DNA of 64,000 nt from Sanguinoderma infundibulare. Lineage: Eukaryota; Basidiomycota; Agaricomycetes; Polyporales; Polyporaceae. Shown here in pieces: positions 9,501-20,417 of this stretch (position 1 is its first letter; the number at the start of each line of letters is the position of its first letter). The DNA lies in NCBI GenBank assembly GCA_032821775.1, contig JAVLRN010000015.1, forward strand, positions 372,001-436,000. Reading direction: 5' to 3'. The notes under the pieces are model-generated. The model did not search any database, was not told the origin of the DNA, and saw only the letters and a program-made list of their open reading frames with translations. The translations under genes were made by a program, and so were the position numbers.

Positions 9501-10294
9501 TGCTAGAAGCCCAAAAGCTGTTTGGCCTGTCAAGTTGCGTTCGTGAGGAGGACCCTGCTGTCAATGATGTCCGCAGTCAGGAGCCGAACGCACGGTTCTA
9601 GACCCCTCAACCTGATCTCGTCAAGCTTCTCCCGCGTTTCCGGTACAGATTTGACTGGACGACCTTCCAAGGAGCACGTTGCTAGTCCAGTGACGAGGGG
9701 GGAGAATGGACACGGCCATAGGTATTTCATCCGATGATAGATACAACATTGGTTCTTGGGGAACGGTTAACGCCGAAAAGTTCTTGAGGCCGCTCCACCA
9801 TCGCACTCTCCCAATTCGGCTTCTGGAGATATAGTGAGACGTTGGTACGTGACGGGCCACGGCAAATGATGAGAACTTACCTCACAATGATGGCATTGAG
9901 ACTTTGCATCACGGGACGTGAGCTGATAATGTACGTTTGAAAGGATGAGAGTAGAGTGGCTCAGCACGAGGCTATGCCCCAGGCAGCGAGCCAAGCGCTA
10001 GGATCCGTTCATGAGATAAATGTGTTCGATAGCTTCCGGTAGACCACATTCAACAACCGTAGATGGACCGCGTTGTGGTCGTAGCAAAACGCAATACATC
10101 GCCAGTGACGGATATGTACAGGGTGCGGTATGGCTCGGTGCAGCGCGCATGCCCTTGTAGCTCGAAGCTTGGACCGCGCCGCAGAGAATGGAAAAGGAAG
10201 CTGAGATTATTGTCCCTAAAACAGGATTTTGATGATGCGAGACGGTCTTCAGAGACTAACCTTCCGAATTTGACATTCCGAGAACGACCGGACG
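6576..10294. other. 3.7 kb without a convincing gene, unit 1
   Basis: Several short frames but no joined gene. Minus 6890-6687 reads like an exon (LVEHSSRPLHE..., AFAFVHAKSEDHQKAG) yet three of four unit 1/2 differences there change residues. Minus ~7860-7690 (NTLVDDEPTIEAL, SVSRAWEVAGLANGVTMKR) has mostly conservative changes and may be a true exon. Minus ~9730-9530 contains ETREKLDEIRLRGLEP. A tandem duplication sits at 8563-8875. Two perfect hairpins lie at 9237-9254 (CACCCCAT/ATGGGGTG) and ~9362-9383 (GTGTCAC/GTGACAC). Beyond ~7.9 kb units 1, 2 and 4 look identical. Equivalent stretches: 22475-26193, 38374-42053, 54973-58691. Confidence 0.4.
8563..8875. repeat. Imperfect tandem duplication, 210-bp period, unit 1
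   Basis: About 103 bp at 8563-8665 recur at 8773-8875 (CGACAGACC...AGCCGCGCGGTT...AGCACGRTGTAAGTCCA...CTGGATGTGC). By eye roughly three quarters of bases match. The intervening ~107 bp are not obviously repeated. Confidence 0.7.
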
Positions 10295-11030
10295 CTACAG
10301 GCTGAATACGGCTCGCGGTCTCAGACCTATCACCCCTCCGCCCCTCCCGTCCCATCCCAGAATGGAAGCCCTGCACACCGGGCATCTGTGTGGTATCCGG
10401 CATCAGTATCGCCTCTGACAGCGGCATGCACATGAGAGCGTACCTGGCAATCATCCGCTCGCCCGGAGGAAGGGTATATGCACCCCGCTGGATCGTCGTC
10501 TTCACCGCCGTGAACAGACACTCACCACAAAGGACGTGTCCGCACGGCGTGATCGTGGCGTAGGATGGCGGCGAGAAACAGATGGGGCACGTATACGCCG
10601 CAAGAGGCTCCACCTCATCTATTGGGACTGTGTGGACGGAGTGCTCCGGTTGAGCTTGCACTTTCGGGGTCGTTTCCGAGTCGCTCGGCTCCGTGAGTAA
10701 AGAAAGCGGCGTGGGAGCGTAGTCGGTAGGCGGAGGGAGGGAGACAGCGCGAGCGGACGACCTCAGAAGTGATGGGGACGCGAAATTTTCGAGGAATGGA
10801 GCATCACGAGCCGTTGCGCGGCGAGTATTGGGCGGAACACCCGTAGATGAAAACATAAGGCGGACACGGACATGACCCCCGCATGGCAGCTGCCCATAGA
10901 CTGTCGATAGCGCGGGCCAGGCGATGCCGGTGCGGTGGAGGTTGCGCAGCGTCGACAACTGTGTCACGATTCGCGCCTGCTGGTCCGCGTTGGAGGTGGG
11001 CAACAGGCCGACGGTCGGGTTATTGACCAT
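10295..11030 (-). CDS. RING-finger (C3HC4) protein, probable E3 ubiquitin ligase, unit 1
   Basis: Two exons, 11030-10444 and 10385-10295, with a 58-nt intron (GTACGC...CACAG) joined in phase; 225 aa. Residues 146-200 form a C3HC4 RING: C148-x2-C151-x11-C163-x-H165-x2-C168-x2-C171-x25-C197-x2-C200, with the texts CPICFSPP, CGHVLCGECLF and CPVCRASILGW. The tail GGGVIGLRPRAVFSL follows directly. The intron splits R196; without splicing the last zinc pair is lost, which supports the splice. Residues 1-140 are Ser/Pro-rich without a recognised domain. RING domains of this type bind E2 enzymes; the substrate is unknown. The ATG at 11030 is the first possible, since in-frame stops lie just upstream; an upstream exon with a different start cannot be excluded. 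Confidence 0.78.
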
Positions 11031-13945
11031 GTGGCCCGGCGACGTTCACGTTCAGCGGCTGCGATTGCGATGATGAATGAGGCAAGGTGATCATGCATAT
11101 AGTCAAGGATGGAAGGAACGGAGGGACGTACGGAGATGGACCGGTCGCGCGGCGGCGGACACGAGCGAGGGATGTTGATGTTGTTGGCGCCTTTGAGGTT
11201 CGGGGGCGGGGGAGAGGAGGAGAGAGGGAATTGTTCTCGATGGGTGCGCATCCAGTCGTGCAAGTCCCTGACGTCGGTGATGGCCTAGACGATGTATGCG
11301 GGCTTCAAGGAGGGTCTGGAAAATGAATCTCGGCTTGGGTTTCCTGCTTGAAGCGACGGTCGGGAAAGAGGAAGGAAGAGGGCGAAGAGGGAGTGTTTTG
11401 GGAAGTAGTTGGGCATGAACTTCGGAGGGGTGGAAGACACGGGAGCAGCGGTGCAGGCGTGGAGGACGAGGATGGGCGCGCACATGTGCGGTGTGCTCAA
11501 GCACGCTGGCGGCGACGAGAGCGGTGGTGGGAGGTGTACGATGGCCTGCAGGTGCAGTGTGCGGCATGAGTTGGGTGGGCTTGAAGAGACGACGCGGTGG
11601 GCAGAAGAGTGTGTTCCTGGTGATTGCGGGTCGCGAAGGCGGATGCTGGAGAAGCCTGGAACAAGTAGTGCCAAGGCAGCCTGGGTGCTGAACGTGCTGG
11701 TGCTGAACGTGAACGTCGAACGCGTACCCGGATGTGGGGATAGATAAGATAAGACTGATCGCCGATCCAAGCTCCGCCCCCGGTCCTTCCACGGTCCATG
11801 ATCATCCTCTCTCCAGAGCCCGGTTTGTACACGAGCATCAGCCAGCAACTCGTTTGAGAAGCTCCGGTCGCGGATCTAGGAAGCCAGGGTGTGGCCGCAC
11901 CGCAGAAAAGTATGTGCGTACCGCAGAAACCGCACCGCAGAAAAGTATGTATGGCAGTATCAGCAGACCGGGTCGAATGGCGGCCATGACATGCCTTATG
12001 ACGACTCTGACTTTCGCGCAGCACTCACGCCCGAGCTTCTCTCAGTGCTTCTGCGAAACGATCCTCGCCCTACCATATATCCAATGCTCGGCACTCGCTG
12101 CGCGCGAAGATCCGCTCGGAGTCGACGTTGTCAGGTGAGTCAAAGATGAGTAACGAAAGTTTTGCAAAGCCTAAGGCGCTAAGGGTCTATGCTCCTCTCC
12201 TTGCCATCACCAGTCCAGCACCGGGCGGTTAGACTCCAGCACCGACTCGCGCGATGGGCGGAATATACACAGACTACCACCAGGACACACAAAGCCGCGG
12301 CACAGCAGACTCCATCGCGCGGCCGCACCCCGCGAGCTCCGGGTTTCGGAACGTTCCATGGCCAGCGGCGGCAGTGCGGCCAATACGGCGAACATGTCCA
12401 TCATGCCAACAAGGCTCCAACGAGTCGACACTCGCCCTCGACTCTCTCGACGTCGAACAAACAAACGATCGGCCCCACTCTGCTGTGCACGACAATGGCA
12501 ACTGGGAGCGCGCGCGACACGCTCCACTGCCCCACCGCGCGCGATCGGTGGCTAACGTCGCGGGCGATTTTCGCTGATCGCCCGCGAAGCACCTTGGAGG
12601 GACGGAACGCGTTCACGGGGATGCAGGTGAGCAAGGACCTTTTTTTATCTCACCCGCGCGAGCCTCATGCCATCGCCTACGTGGGACGACGTGGAGGCTC
12701 GTTGCGAATCCAACAAGTCGCACGCGCGACTCGAATAGCCAAGTGCGAAAACCTCGGTCCGCAACGTACGCGTAGACGCTCGTGCGCGTGCTGCGAACAA
12801 AAAAAAGGAAGGGCGCAACTTGCCTTCGGGGCTTTATGTATTGGCCACCGGGGGTGTGTTATAGGCTGGAAGCACTGCACACGAAGTGGAGCGAACGTCC
12901 GCGGCGCGTGTTATAGGGTGTTCGGACTGTGAGAGCCTCCGAGTCCCCTCGTCGAATGCCGTTTCGATGTGGTCGTGGCGGTCAATGTAATATACCCATT
13001 CCTATTTCTTGCTTGTTCCGGCGCCAGGCTTGTGGTTCTATGCGCAGCGCGTCTTGGCGGGGGTTTTCTTCAGACCGCCGTTCAGCGCGTGCACATCTTC
13101 GTTCCGCACCCGGGCGTCACCCCCGGGCGCGGTAGTATGTACGCTTTCCGCGCCCGCGATGCGGTGATCAGCGGGTGGGCAGGGGGCACCATCCGATTAG
13201 CACGTGCAAGTTTGGTCTCGCATCCTTTTCCCAAGGGAACGTTCTGAGGGTCCCACGAGGCTACGATAGCGCGTCCAGAGGAGGGTCACAGTCGTGAGCT
13301 CCGGACGCCTTATCGCTTCTGTGGTCCCACACTAGTTCGCGGCGGCACGTATTGCGCAGAGCGTCGTTCGGATTTGAAGCTTCCTTTTGGGGAGTGTCTG
13401 ACGGTAGAAGATGAAATTGGCATGCTTCTGCGCCCGTGAGCGAATCGCGAAAAGACCGCAGCGACCCGGCGCCGTATGTCGTTCTCGCTCATGATACCGT
13501 ATGGTCAATGATTTACGAGCGGGCGTTTTCTGGCAGGACATGTGGCGACGCACCCTCCTTCGCATGTCCCGTATGTCTTGGTCCATGAGCTTGGCATGGG
13601 CGCGCGCATGGTAAAGAAGTTGGCTCCCTTTTCTGTCTTCAAGTTGGTCGAGTCGTTTCTCGTTTGGATCACTGCTCAGATGACCCGTCCGGTCAGCCGA
13701 ATTGTTTTTGCATCCAGCGTTATCATAATTCTTTCAAAGTTGAACGACGATCTGCCATTTCCGCTGGCGTCATGCGCGATGTATGGGAGTTCCGAGAAAG
13801 CCCGCGATGCCATACCCAGCATGATGAATAAAATGTACCTTCGGCAACATTTCCTGTAGCTACTCATGCATACAAACAAAATCGTCCAGTAACCTGCAAT
13901 CTAATTGGCATGACGCCCGAGCGAGATCGCGACCGAGAGCTCCCC
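11031..13945. other. 2.9 kb with weak coding signals, unit 1
   Basis: Upstream of the RING gene on the same strand, a possible exon after a GTCTAG acceptor (~11285) reads AITDVRDLHDWMRTHREQF then PPPPNLKGANNINIPRSC, ending at a GTACGT donor; it could not be joined to the RING frame. At 11896-11950 a 20-bp word (CGCACCGCAGAAAAGTATGT) is repeated 35 bp apart. A plus-strand frame over 12189-12932, preceded by a GTGAGT...CACCAG intron, is open in all units but of arginine/threonine-rich, shadow-like composition. A perfect hairpin is at 12558-12587. Near 13.6 kb the minus strand reads HARAHAKLMDQDIRDMRRR. Equivalent stretches: 26930-29844, 42829-46443, 59428-64000. Confidence 0.35.
12558..12587. 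other. Perfect 11-bp GC-rich hairpin, unit 1
   Basis: TCGCGGGCGAT, an 8-nt loop (TTTCGCTG) and ATCGCCCGCGA. Unchanged in all four units although neighbouring bases vary. Could form a strong RNA or cruciform stem; role unknown. Confidence 0.75.
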
Positions 13946-14858
13946 CTAGCTCAGGGTGCGTATCTCGACCTCAGGGAAGTAGTGCGTCGTGCCGTTGATC
14001 TTGGACCGACGGATGCTCATGATGTACAATGCGTCGAGATGCCGAGGTGCTGCGCCCCATGCTGCCCATCCCTCCCAGGAGCACCTTCTGTTCTGGAATT
14101 CTTCTGGGTGCTGCCGCTGTCGAAAAATCCGTCAGTCCTCTATACTCACAACGCTCCGACGGGGCGTATGGAAAGGTGTGACGCACGAGGTATTTGATGT
14201 ACCAGACGACCTGGCAGGCGATAATGTCCGAGAGGAGACAGCGGGGTTCGTTGTATTCGGTTGGCTGCGCGTTGAAGACGACAGGGTTGAACTCAGGGTC
14301 GTCAGGGAACTGGCGGATGCGATGAAAGCGCAGTAACGTTAGGATCAAGACTTGGGAGCCCGCGGATGGGGACGAGGCGGAGGATCGTCACAAATTAATA
14401 CTCACAAGGGCACGGAGCGCTAGAGCTGGTGTGGCGTTCTGCCACAGCATCCCATATTGATGGTCCAGGCCTGCGACGTGATCGCATAGACTTCGGCTCA
14501 CCAACATCGACCACTGTCTGACGTCGGAGAGGTTGGTCTGCTCGTCGATGCCTTTGAAGGTGGGGAACGTGCGGAGATAGTCGCTTATGCTGGCGACTTT
14601 GCTGAGCTGAAGACCGCGCTGTGCCGTCAAGGTGTCCCAAACATCTAGCCGGAAATCCGGGTCAAGGGTGCCAAGAGAGGCAGGGAAAGGGACCTTGAGG
14701 ACTGTTGAGGGGAGTCGGTGAGCTTCCAGAGCGCCACGGCATAAAGCACTAGTACCGGTAATGTATTCACAGGCCTGGGCCAAGTTTCCGCTCCAGTACG
14801 CCACCGTCGGTACCTCGCCGCATAGCAAATCAAATATGTTTCGTTGCCGTTTCACACG
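13946..14858 (-). CDS. Gene G: three-exon protein of unknown family, unit 1 (5' end missing)
   Basis: Exons 14858-14406 (151 codons), 14309-14187 (41 codons) and 14092-13946 (48 codons plus TAG), all joined in phase across introns of 96 nt (GTGAGT...CGCCAG, CTAAC branch) and 94 nt (GTGCGT...TTCCAG). Characteristic text: GNLAQACEYITGTSALCRGA, SDVRQWSMLVSRSLCDH, FPDDPEFNPVVFNAQPTEYN, WEGWAAWGAAPRHLDALYIM and a tail RTLS. Composition is that of a globular soluble protein, with no signal peptide or membrane segment in view. The first exon starts after a CGCAG acceptor without an ATG, so at least one 5' exon is missing or was lost in the repeat just upstream. No family recognised. Confidence 0.58.
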
Positions 14859-14896
14859 CTGCGAATGACCGGGACAAGGGCTTGAGATAGGGAGGG

Positions 14897-14974
14897 TTTT
14901 CGTGAATAATCCGGACGGTGAGTTTTCGTGAATAATCCGGACGGTGAGTTTTCATGAATGATCTGGACGGTGAC
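14897..14974. repeat. 26-bp minisatellite, three copies, unit 1
   Basis: TTTTCGTGAATAATCCGGAC plus GGTGAG, twice identical (14897-14922, 14923-14948), then a third copy with 4 changes (14949-14974). It lies 38 bp upstream of the first recognised exon of gene G. Confidence 0.9.
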
Positions 14975-15464
14975 TTCTGGTGTAGGTATACAGTCCGGAC
15001 GGCAGGAGGGAGCGGAGAGCGGGAAGGACGCGCCATCGTCTGCGTCTGCGCCCGAGCTAAATGTACGTACATACGGACATGATCAGGCAAGATCTACAAC
15101 AGAGCGGTAAGGCGAAACTCGCCATGTTTCTCTATCTAACACACGGGTACTTTCCAGACGGAAATCCTCCCCCCTGCGATCCGAGTCAAACCAAGGCAAC
15201 GTACCTGGAACAAAAATCCGCTCACTAGCCACAAAGCGCAAAACCCGACATTAGGGCCGGTACACTGAGCAGTGAGTTCAAAACAGAGGCAGACGGTGCC
15301 AGTGCCGAGGCCTGCGACGCATCGACTCCCACCTACGGCTAATGGCGTACGAATGAACCAAACGAGACCGCGTGCAGACGCTCCTACTCCGCCATCCGAA
15401 ATTAGTACGTCTGTCGTCCGGACTCGCCAGATACGCGAATAAATTGGGTATAAGATGGACTCAC
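14975..15464. other. Stretch between minisatellite and TPR fragment, unit 1
   Basis: No gene recognised. On the minus strand the TPR gene's last donor (15464) is followed by a good TACTAAT branch site and an AG, but the frame after it stops at once, marking where the TPR gene breaks off. A self-complementary ATGTACGTACAT sits at ~15060. Equivalent stretches: 30874-31363 and 47473-47962. Confidence 0.4.
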
Positions 15465-16066
15465 CCTCCGCCAGTGACCCTTGACGCTGCTGTGTTGGCT
15501 GAGCGCGATATCGCACGCCTTCTCGGCTTCCACGAAGCTGCACACAGCACCGTCAGTCGAGGACGGAAGACGACGTCATGTTACGTACTTGTTGGCCTTC
15601 AGATACGCTGCAGCAAGGTTAAGCTGGTAGTGCGGCAGCTCCGGCTCGATCCGGTGTGCGCAGTAGCGGGAACGGGGACGGGAATGGCAAGGGTGGGAAG
15701 GGACATGTTGGTGAGGTTAGGAGGCAGTGGGAGTTGCAAGCGCAGAGGAGGGCCGCGCTTCGCGAGGCGGGAAAGGCATAGCAGAAGGGGACCTCGAAGA
15801 ACCATGACGGCGAGATCGCGTTCTACTTTGCTGAGGTCGCCTTTTCTGAACGCGAGATTTCCCTGCGACTCGATGCATGAGGGTCATATTGTAGTAGCAG
15901 AACCTGTTCCTTTTCTCGTTCGGCACACATATATCTCCACTCCATGAGCTCCCCGACGGTCATGTCCGAATCGTCCGGCTTGTTCTCCGCATCCTGACCG
16001 CCAAAGTCGAAATCCACATCCCACAGGTCCTCCTCTTCCTCCGTACCCCATCCATACACGTCGGAC
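15465..16066 (-). CDS. TPR-repeat protein gene fragment, 3'-truncated
   Basis: Predicted minus-strand exons: about 16066-15904 (acidic, ending EREKEQ), 15862 downward (starting GNLAFRKGDLSKVERD; the 41-nt intron between them has a weak GTTCTG donor), 15644-15589 (PELPHYQLNLAAAYLKA) and 15537-15465 (NFVEAEKACDIALSQHSSV, then KGHWRR). The last intron, 15538-15588, has GTACGT and GTGCAG ends and joins in frame. The joined text KEQGNLAF...GD and NLAAAYLKANNFVEAEKACD is typical of tetratricopeptide (TPR) helices A and B. After the GTGAGT donor at 15464 no TPR-like exon follows, so the gene looks cut off there. The donor of the second exon and the true start are unresolved. Function is unknown beyond protein-protein scaffolding; it is likely a non-functional fragment. 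Confidence 0.45.
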
Positions 16067-16721
16067 CTTACATAGGTACGATCGGGCCTGCTCAGCTGGT
16101 GCTCGCAACCCGGGAACGTATGAAAACACGCACCTCATCCGTCCCACTCCCTCTCCTTTCCCGACCTCACTCCGCTCTCCACTGAGGCCTTGCCTAAACA
16201 ACCTTCCAAGGTTGTTGCCGGCGACTATCATGAGGAGTAAGCCATCTGCCCACGTATCCAAGAGGGCACTCCGAAGCTGAGCTTACCAGCAAGGCTCCCG
16301 ACCGACTCTACGACGACCAGATGAGATGACCTGGGGAGTTGATGCGCGTGTAGTATGATATGCTTCTCGCGGCGATCGCCAAATTAAGAAGGCTGACGAG
16401 TCAGGTACCAGGAACAAGTTGATCAGCGACTCACCTTCAAATGCACCGCGTCTTCGCGTCTTCGTCCTGCTCAGGACATGTACGCCATCCACAGTTTGGC
16501 GTCAACAACCCTCCATGATGGCATGGAGTCTTGTCCGGACGAATATTCGAAAGAATCAGTATCGCGTACGTGAACGAGGAGATAGACCGCACTTACCGCA
16601 CTCTACAGCTGGCTGTCCGGTCCACTCACCACTCCGACACGCAACCCCACGCCGACATGCCCGGCTCGATGTCAACAACCCTCCATGGGATGTCCAGGTG
16701 GACTGCAGAGGACGGTCCCGT

Positions 16722-16943
16722 CTATCTGGGACAACAGATTTGAATATACTTAGCATCCCTGCGAATCATCCGCTTGTCGGGGGGAAGGGTATACGCACCC
16801 CGCTGGATCGTCGTCTTCACCGCCGTGTACGGATCCTTGTCACAAAGGACATGTCCGCACAGCGTGATCGTGGCGTAGGACGGCGGCGAAAAACAGATGG
16901 GGCATGTATAAGCTGCAAGAGGCTCCACCTCGTCTATTGGCAC
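16722..16943 (-). pseudogene. Truncated RING-finger copy, unit 2
   Basis: Same partial RING duplicate as at 803-1024, with the same DKDPY replacement of the fourth zinc-ligand pair. It differs from unit 1 at only a few bases. Confidence 0.75.
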
Positions 16944-17000
16944 TGTGTCAAGGGAGCGCTCCGGTCAGAGATGGTGACCTGTGAAAGGAGCATGATTCAG

Positions 17001-17369
17001 TCAGCCGGAACTGTTCAGCGCGCCTCCCGGAAACTGGAACGGGAACGCACCACGCCGACTTCTGCGTGCGCCGTCCGCTCGTTCGCGCTGTCGTCGGGTG
17101 CCTTCCGGTGGCTGACGACGCCCACTCCATGGTGCGAGCAAGATGCCTGTCATTCGTCAAGACACGGTCAGCACACTCTAACCAGAACGCACAGATCCCA
17201 AACGAGCACCACGCGGGCAGGACTTACCAAGCATCCTGAACACGAACCCAGTCCACATGGTGTCCGCCACGTCCAACACAACACCGAGCTCTTCCAACTC
17301 ATTGACGAGCATCGCGTCGTAGACGACGGTCGAGATCGAGAGCCTGAACGCGGTGCCGATGAAACCGAT
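17001..17369 (-). CDS. Unknown coding segment D, unit 2
   Basis: Exons 17369-17228 and 17146-17001 by the same splice sites. Compared with unit 1 the second exon has one substitution (V to A four residues before NSSG). Confidence 0.35.
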
Positions 17370-17594
17370 CTAGAGAGCATGCCATATTTGCTGGGGAAGC
17401 TGTGTGCGCTGGGGACGAGGGTAGAGCTGGAGCAGATGGAAGATGAGCAAGGGGGAAAGTAGCGAGTTTCGAGGGAAACCAACAAACGAACATCACGTAC
17501 TGCCTATTGTGTTCGCATCAGCATAGCATGTGTGGGCTGCGGATGTGCCAGCTGTGTGTCAGCCGAGGTTAAGGCAATTGATGGGGCGGTAAAC

Positions 17595-17804
17595 AGGCGG
17601 AGAACACCACGGTGTTGACTGCCGAGGGACATGTCATGTCAGCACGCGCACGGTGAAAATGAGAACGGAATAAGTAAGAGACGCACAATTGTCCGGGATG
17701 GCGCTCAGCCGGGCAATCAACGCAATCTTGAAGCCGCCGTCGCGAACTGCACGGCTAAATCGTGAAGGCTGGTACAGGCAAGCGGCGAGCCCGCAGCAAT
17801 CCAT
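17595..17804 (-). pseudogene. Tvp38-like fragment, unit 2
   Basis: Same fragment. Two substitutions at the start of the second exon turn SNTAVF into FNTVVF, which is closer to the family pattern than unit 1. Confidence 0.42.
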
Positions 17805-18357
17805 CTAGTGAGATGCCGTTAGACTCGAGGCACGACTCGACCGTTTTCTCACCAGCGAACTCAGGGCCACAGAGCATGGGACAGCCATCATCGAGGTGCA
17901 CAATCGCCATGTCCCACACGTTCGCAACGCAGTCCGGGAGGCACATCAACGCGATCGTCGGCCACGGTGCACACGGCCAGAGTGATTCGCCTGTCATACT
18001 CCATGTGCCGTACGTCGAGTGACAGCACCAGCACATCTCGCCACGTCGTCGACCGCGAGCGACTTCGTGCACGGGCCCGGGGCCAGCGCTGCATGAAAGC
18101 TCACCCTGGACTCGGCCGGCCTGCGCTACTCTCCATACCCCAGCCCGCTGTCATCGACCTCGTCGCGTTTCAGCACGTCGTCTCAGGGCAGAAGCGTAGG
18201 TCACATGGAGACCTCTCCGATGTCCTCACGGGCTCCCCTAGCAGGGACGTGCTGGCCTGGGACGGTCGTCCCGGTGATGATAGTTGATATGGGCAACCCG
18301 AGCGGGAAAACACGCAAGAGGCTACCATAAGGGGGGACCTTGCGTGGCATAACTTAC

Positions 18358-19305
18358 AGGTACTCGACTCGTTCCTGGCAGGCCAGTTTCCACTCGGGTC
18401 TCTGCTCGCGAGGAGGGAGCTTCAGGCGGTGGAACTGGCAGATCATCGGCTCCGTGGTCTCTTCCGCCACATCAGCAGACGGCTCAGGCCGCTCCGTGAA
18501 CGATGGAGCAGAAATAGGCGGCACTTGTTGATTTGACGGGACATCGGCCTTCGAGTGAGGAGTAGGTGGACGTTGAGCTCGTGGGCATTCTTTCGAAGAA
18601 GGGATGGCATCTGAGGGGCGCGCCACGGGCAACAAACGACCGTCCTATATGAAAGGTGTCTGTCTGAGGACAAAGAAGTGGCAGGGATGTACCGTGATGA
18701 CTCACGGTCGTTCCATGATGCGTTCCACGCTTCTGACTAGGTGCACGTTCTACGTGAGGTTCTCGGGCGGCCGGGGTCTCATTGTCAGAGAGGGAGGTCA
18801 GAATACGCTGCCGCTTCACGTAGCGCAGCTGCCTCGGGGTCTGAAAATCATCGTGGGCGTGTTTGGTGACAGGTACAAGTTCGTATGCCAGGCGATCGGC
18901 GTGATCAGCAGCGTTCCGAGACCGCTTTCTCTTTGTGCCCGTCAAAACGGGGATAGGGGAAGACGGATGGCGCTTCTTTGCAGGGAGAGACCTGCTTCTA
19001 GAAGAAGAAGGGGCTGCGCTACTACTGAAGGTGGGGCGAGGACGACGGATTCTCGGAGGAGGGGCAGGAGGACTGAAAGTCGCGTGTGCTCCTGATTTGG
19101 AGTGGGTCACTAGGGAGATGACGATGGCAGATGGGTCTTGTGGGAGGGCGAGATCGGGGAGTGGGGGCTGCGGGAGGCGACTTACAGCAGACTGGGTGTG
19201 AGCGAGAAGGTAGGATGCACGGCTAAGGTTGGCCTGACGGCGCACGCGAATGCGAGGCGAGCGTCTGGGGCCGTCGACAGGTGTTGTGTGGACGACGAGC
19301 GCCAT
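18358..19305 (-). CDS. Gene B, unit 2
   Basis: Exon 1 19305-18706 (200 codons), 61-nt intron 18645-18705, exon 2 18644-18358 (287 nt) ending ...WKLACQERVEYL at a GTAAGT donor. Exon 1 also stays open through the intron, giving an unspliced 273-aa frame, but exon 2 in the spliced frame is the one shared with unit 1. Substitutions against unit 1 are frequent and many change residues in the Ser/Pro-rich part. Confidence 0.52.
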
Positions 19306-19717
19306 GATGTGCTGTGGCCGGTGGCGAGGTTCGGGGAGGGGCTACCGTCGATTGGATGGGGTCAGGCGTCCCTGAGTGGGCGGTTGCTTGGCTGGCGGGG
19401 GCACACCCTGGAAAACGCATGGTGGTTGGAAGGGCAGTGAGTACAGGCACGGAGAAGAAACAAAGGAAGGAGGTTACATTGGATATAAGCGATGGACCGG
19501 CTATTGACACAGCGATGGTCGTGGACGAGAGCAAAGTCACGGCGGACTGGACGTGGGGACCGAAGTGCAGTGCCACAAGGGGCCAAGCGCCCAAAGCTGC
19601 CATTTGCGGAATTTCGAAATTCCGGCTCTCTCGCAAACCTCCATCCAGCTTCCACCTCGCCAATGCCAATGTTCGACAGCAAAATTATTGCAAAACAATA
19701 CACAAAGTACAAGCATC

Positions 19718-20292
19718 CTAGATGTCCTCGGCCTCGGCCTCGACCTCCGACGACCAGACCGCCTCCTCGATCGGGTCCTCTGGGTCCTCCATCCCCGTTA
19801 TCCCTTGCTCACGACGACGCTGGTGGCGACGCTTGGTCGGAACCCCTGGAAGAACAGCAACAGGGTTAGAGAAGGCAAGCTCCACCCGCTCCTCTGCTGC
19901 TTCCTCGAAACGGAGCGCACCCGACATCCACAACGCGAGGAGACGCTCCATGACAGGCTGGCCGCCAGGAACATCGCTCAAGTTCCCAAACGGCACGCCA
20001 GCCGGCCACCCCACAAGATCGTACTTGGCCCTGACGACGACGTAGCGGGCATAGTCCCTCGGAGACCACCGCATCCGTGCACTGCGGCGGCCGGTGAGCT
20101 CCTCTGTGGAAATGCCATCAAGATGCGACGCAATAAGTCCGTGATGCGCGTATATTTCCAGAAGGCAGACAGGTACGTACTCAATTTATCGTCCATGAGC
20201 TTGCGGATCTGCGCTCGCAGCTTGGCGAGTCGACTCGAGTGGTGTTGAGGCACAGCTGAGGCTGGCGTGCGGCTGTTGCGCTGAGCGGGCAT
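19718..20292 (-). CDS. Gene C, unit 2
   Basis: Exons 20292-20181 and 20103-19718; 165 aa. Two codons shorter than unit 1 because the hexanucleotide run coding the acidic tail (CCTCGGCCTCGACCTC type) lost 6 bp. Residue changes against unit 1: G7S, V33M, an H to Y two residues after VVVRA, T to A in FEEA(T/A)EER and E to D next to the end; several other substitutions are silent. Confidence 0.65.
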
Positions 20293-20417
20293 GAGAATCG
20301 TTGTACAGCCAGAATGGTGTCCGGGCGACGAGACAGTATGAAGCAGTATTACGGGGGTGTGAATGGAATGCGGGGGATACGTGGTTTTGTTGAGAACAGG
20401 AAGGCCGTATCGCCACT

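Larger units (their letters stand above)
1..15919. repeat. Tandem array unit 1 (15,919 bp)
   Basis: The sequence starting at base 1 recurs at 15920, 31819 and 48418 in the same orientation, so this is one period of a head-to-tail array. Unit 1 is the most divergent copy on its left side (~1.6-7.9 kb), with many substitutions and small indels relative to units 2-4 (net 20 bp longer). From ~7.9 kb to the end it appears identical to unit 2. It carries a dead copy of gene A and a one-base difference in gene B. The unit boundary is arbitrary, because the window opens inside a TPR-gene exon. Confidence 0.97.

Noticed and set aside
11103..11848. Two overlapping minus frames of 229 and 187 codons
   Set aside because: His/Pro/Ser-rich in both frames with no motif, and indels between units shift them; only a short exon candidate near 11285-11140 looks protein-like.
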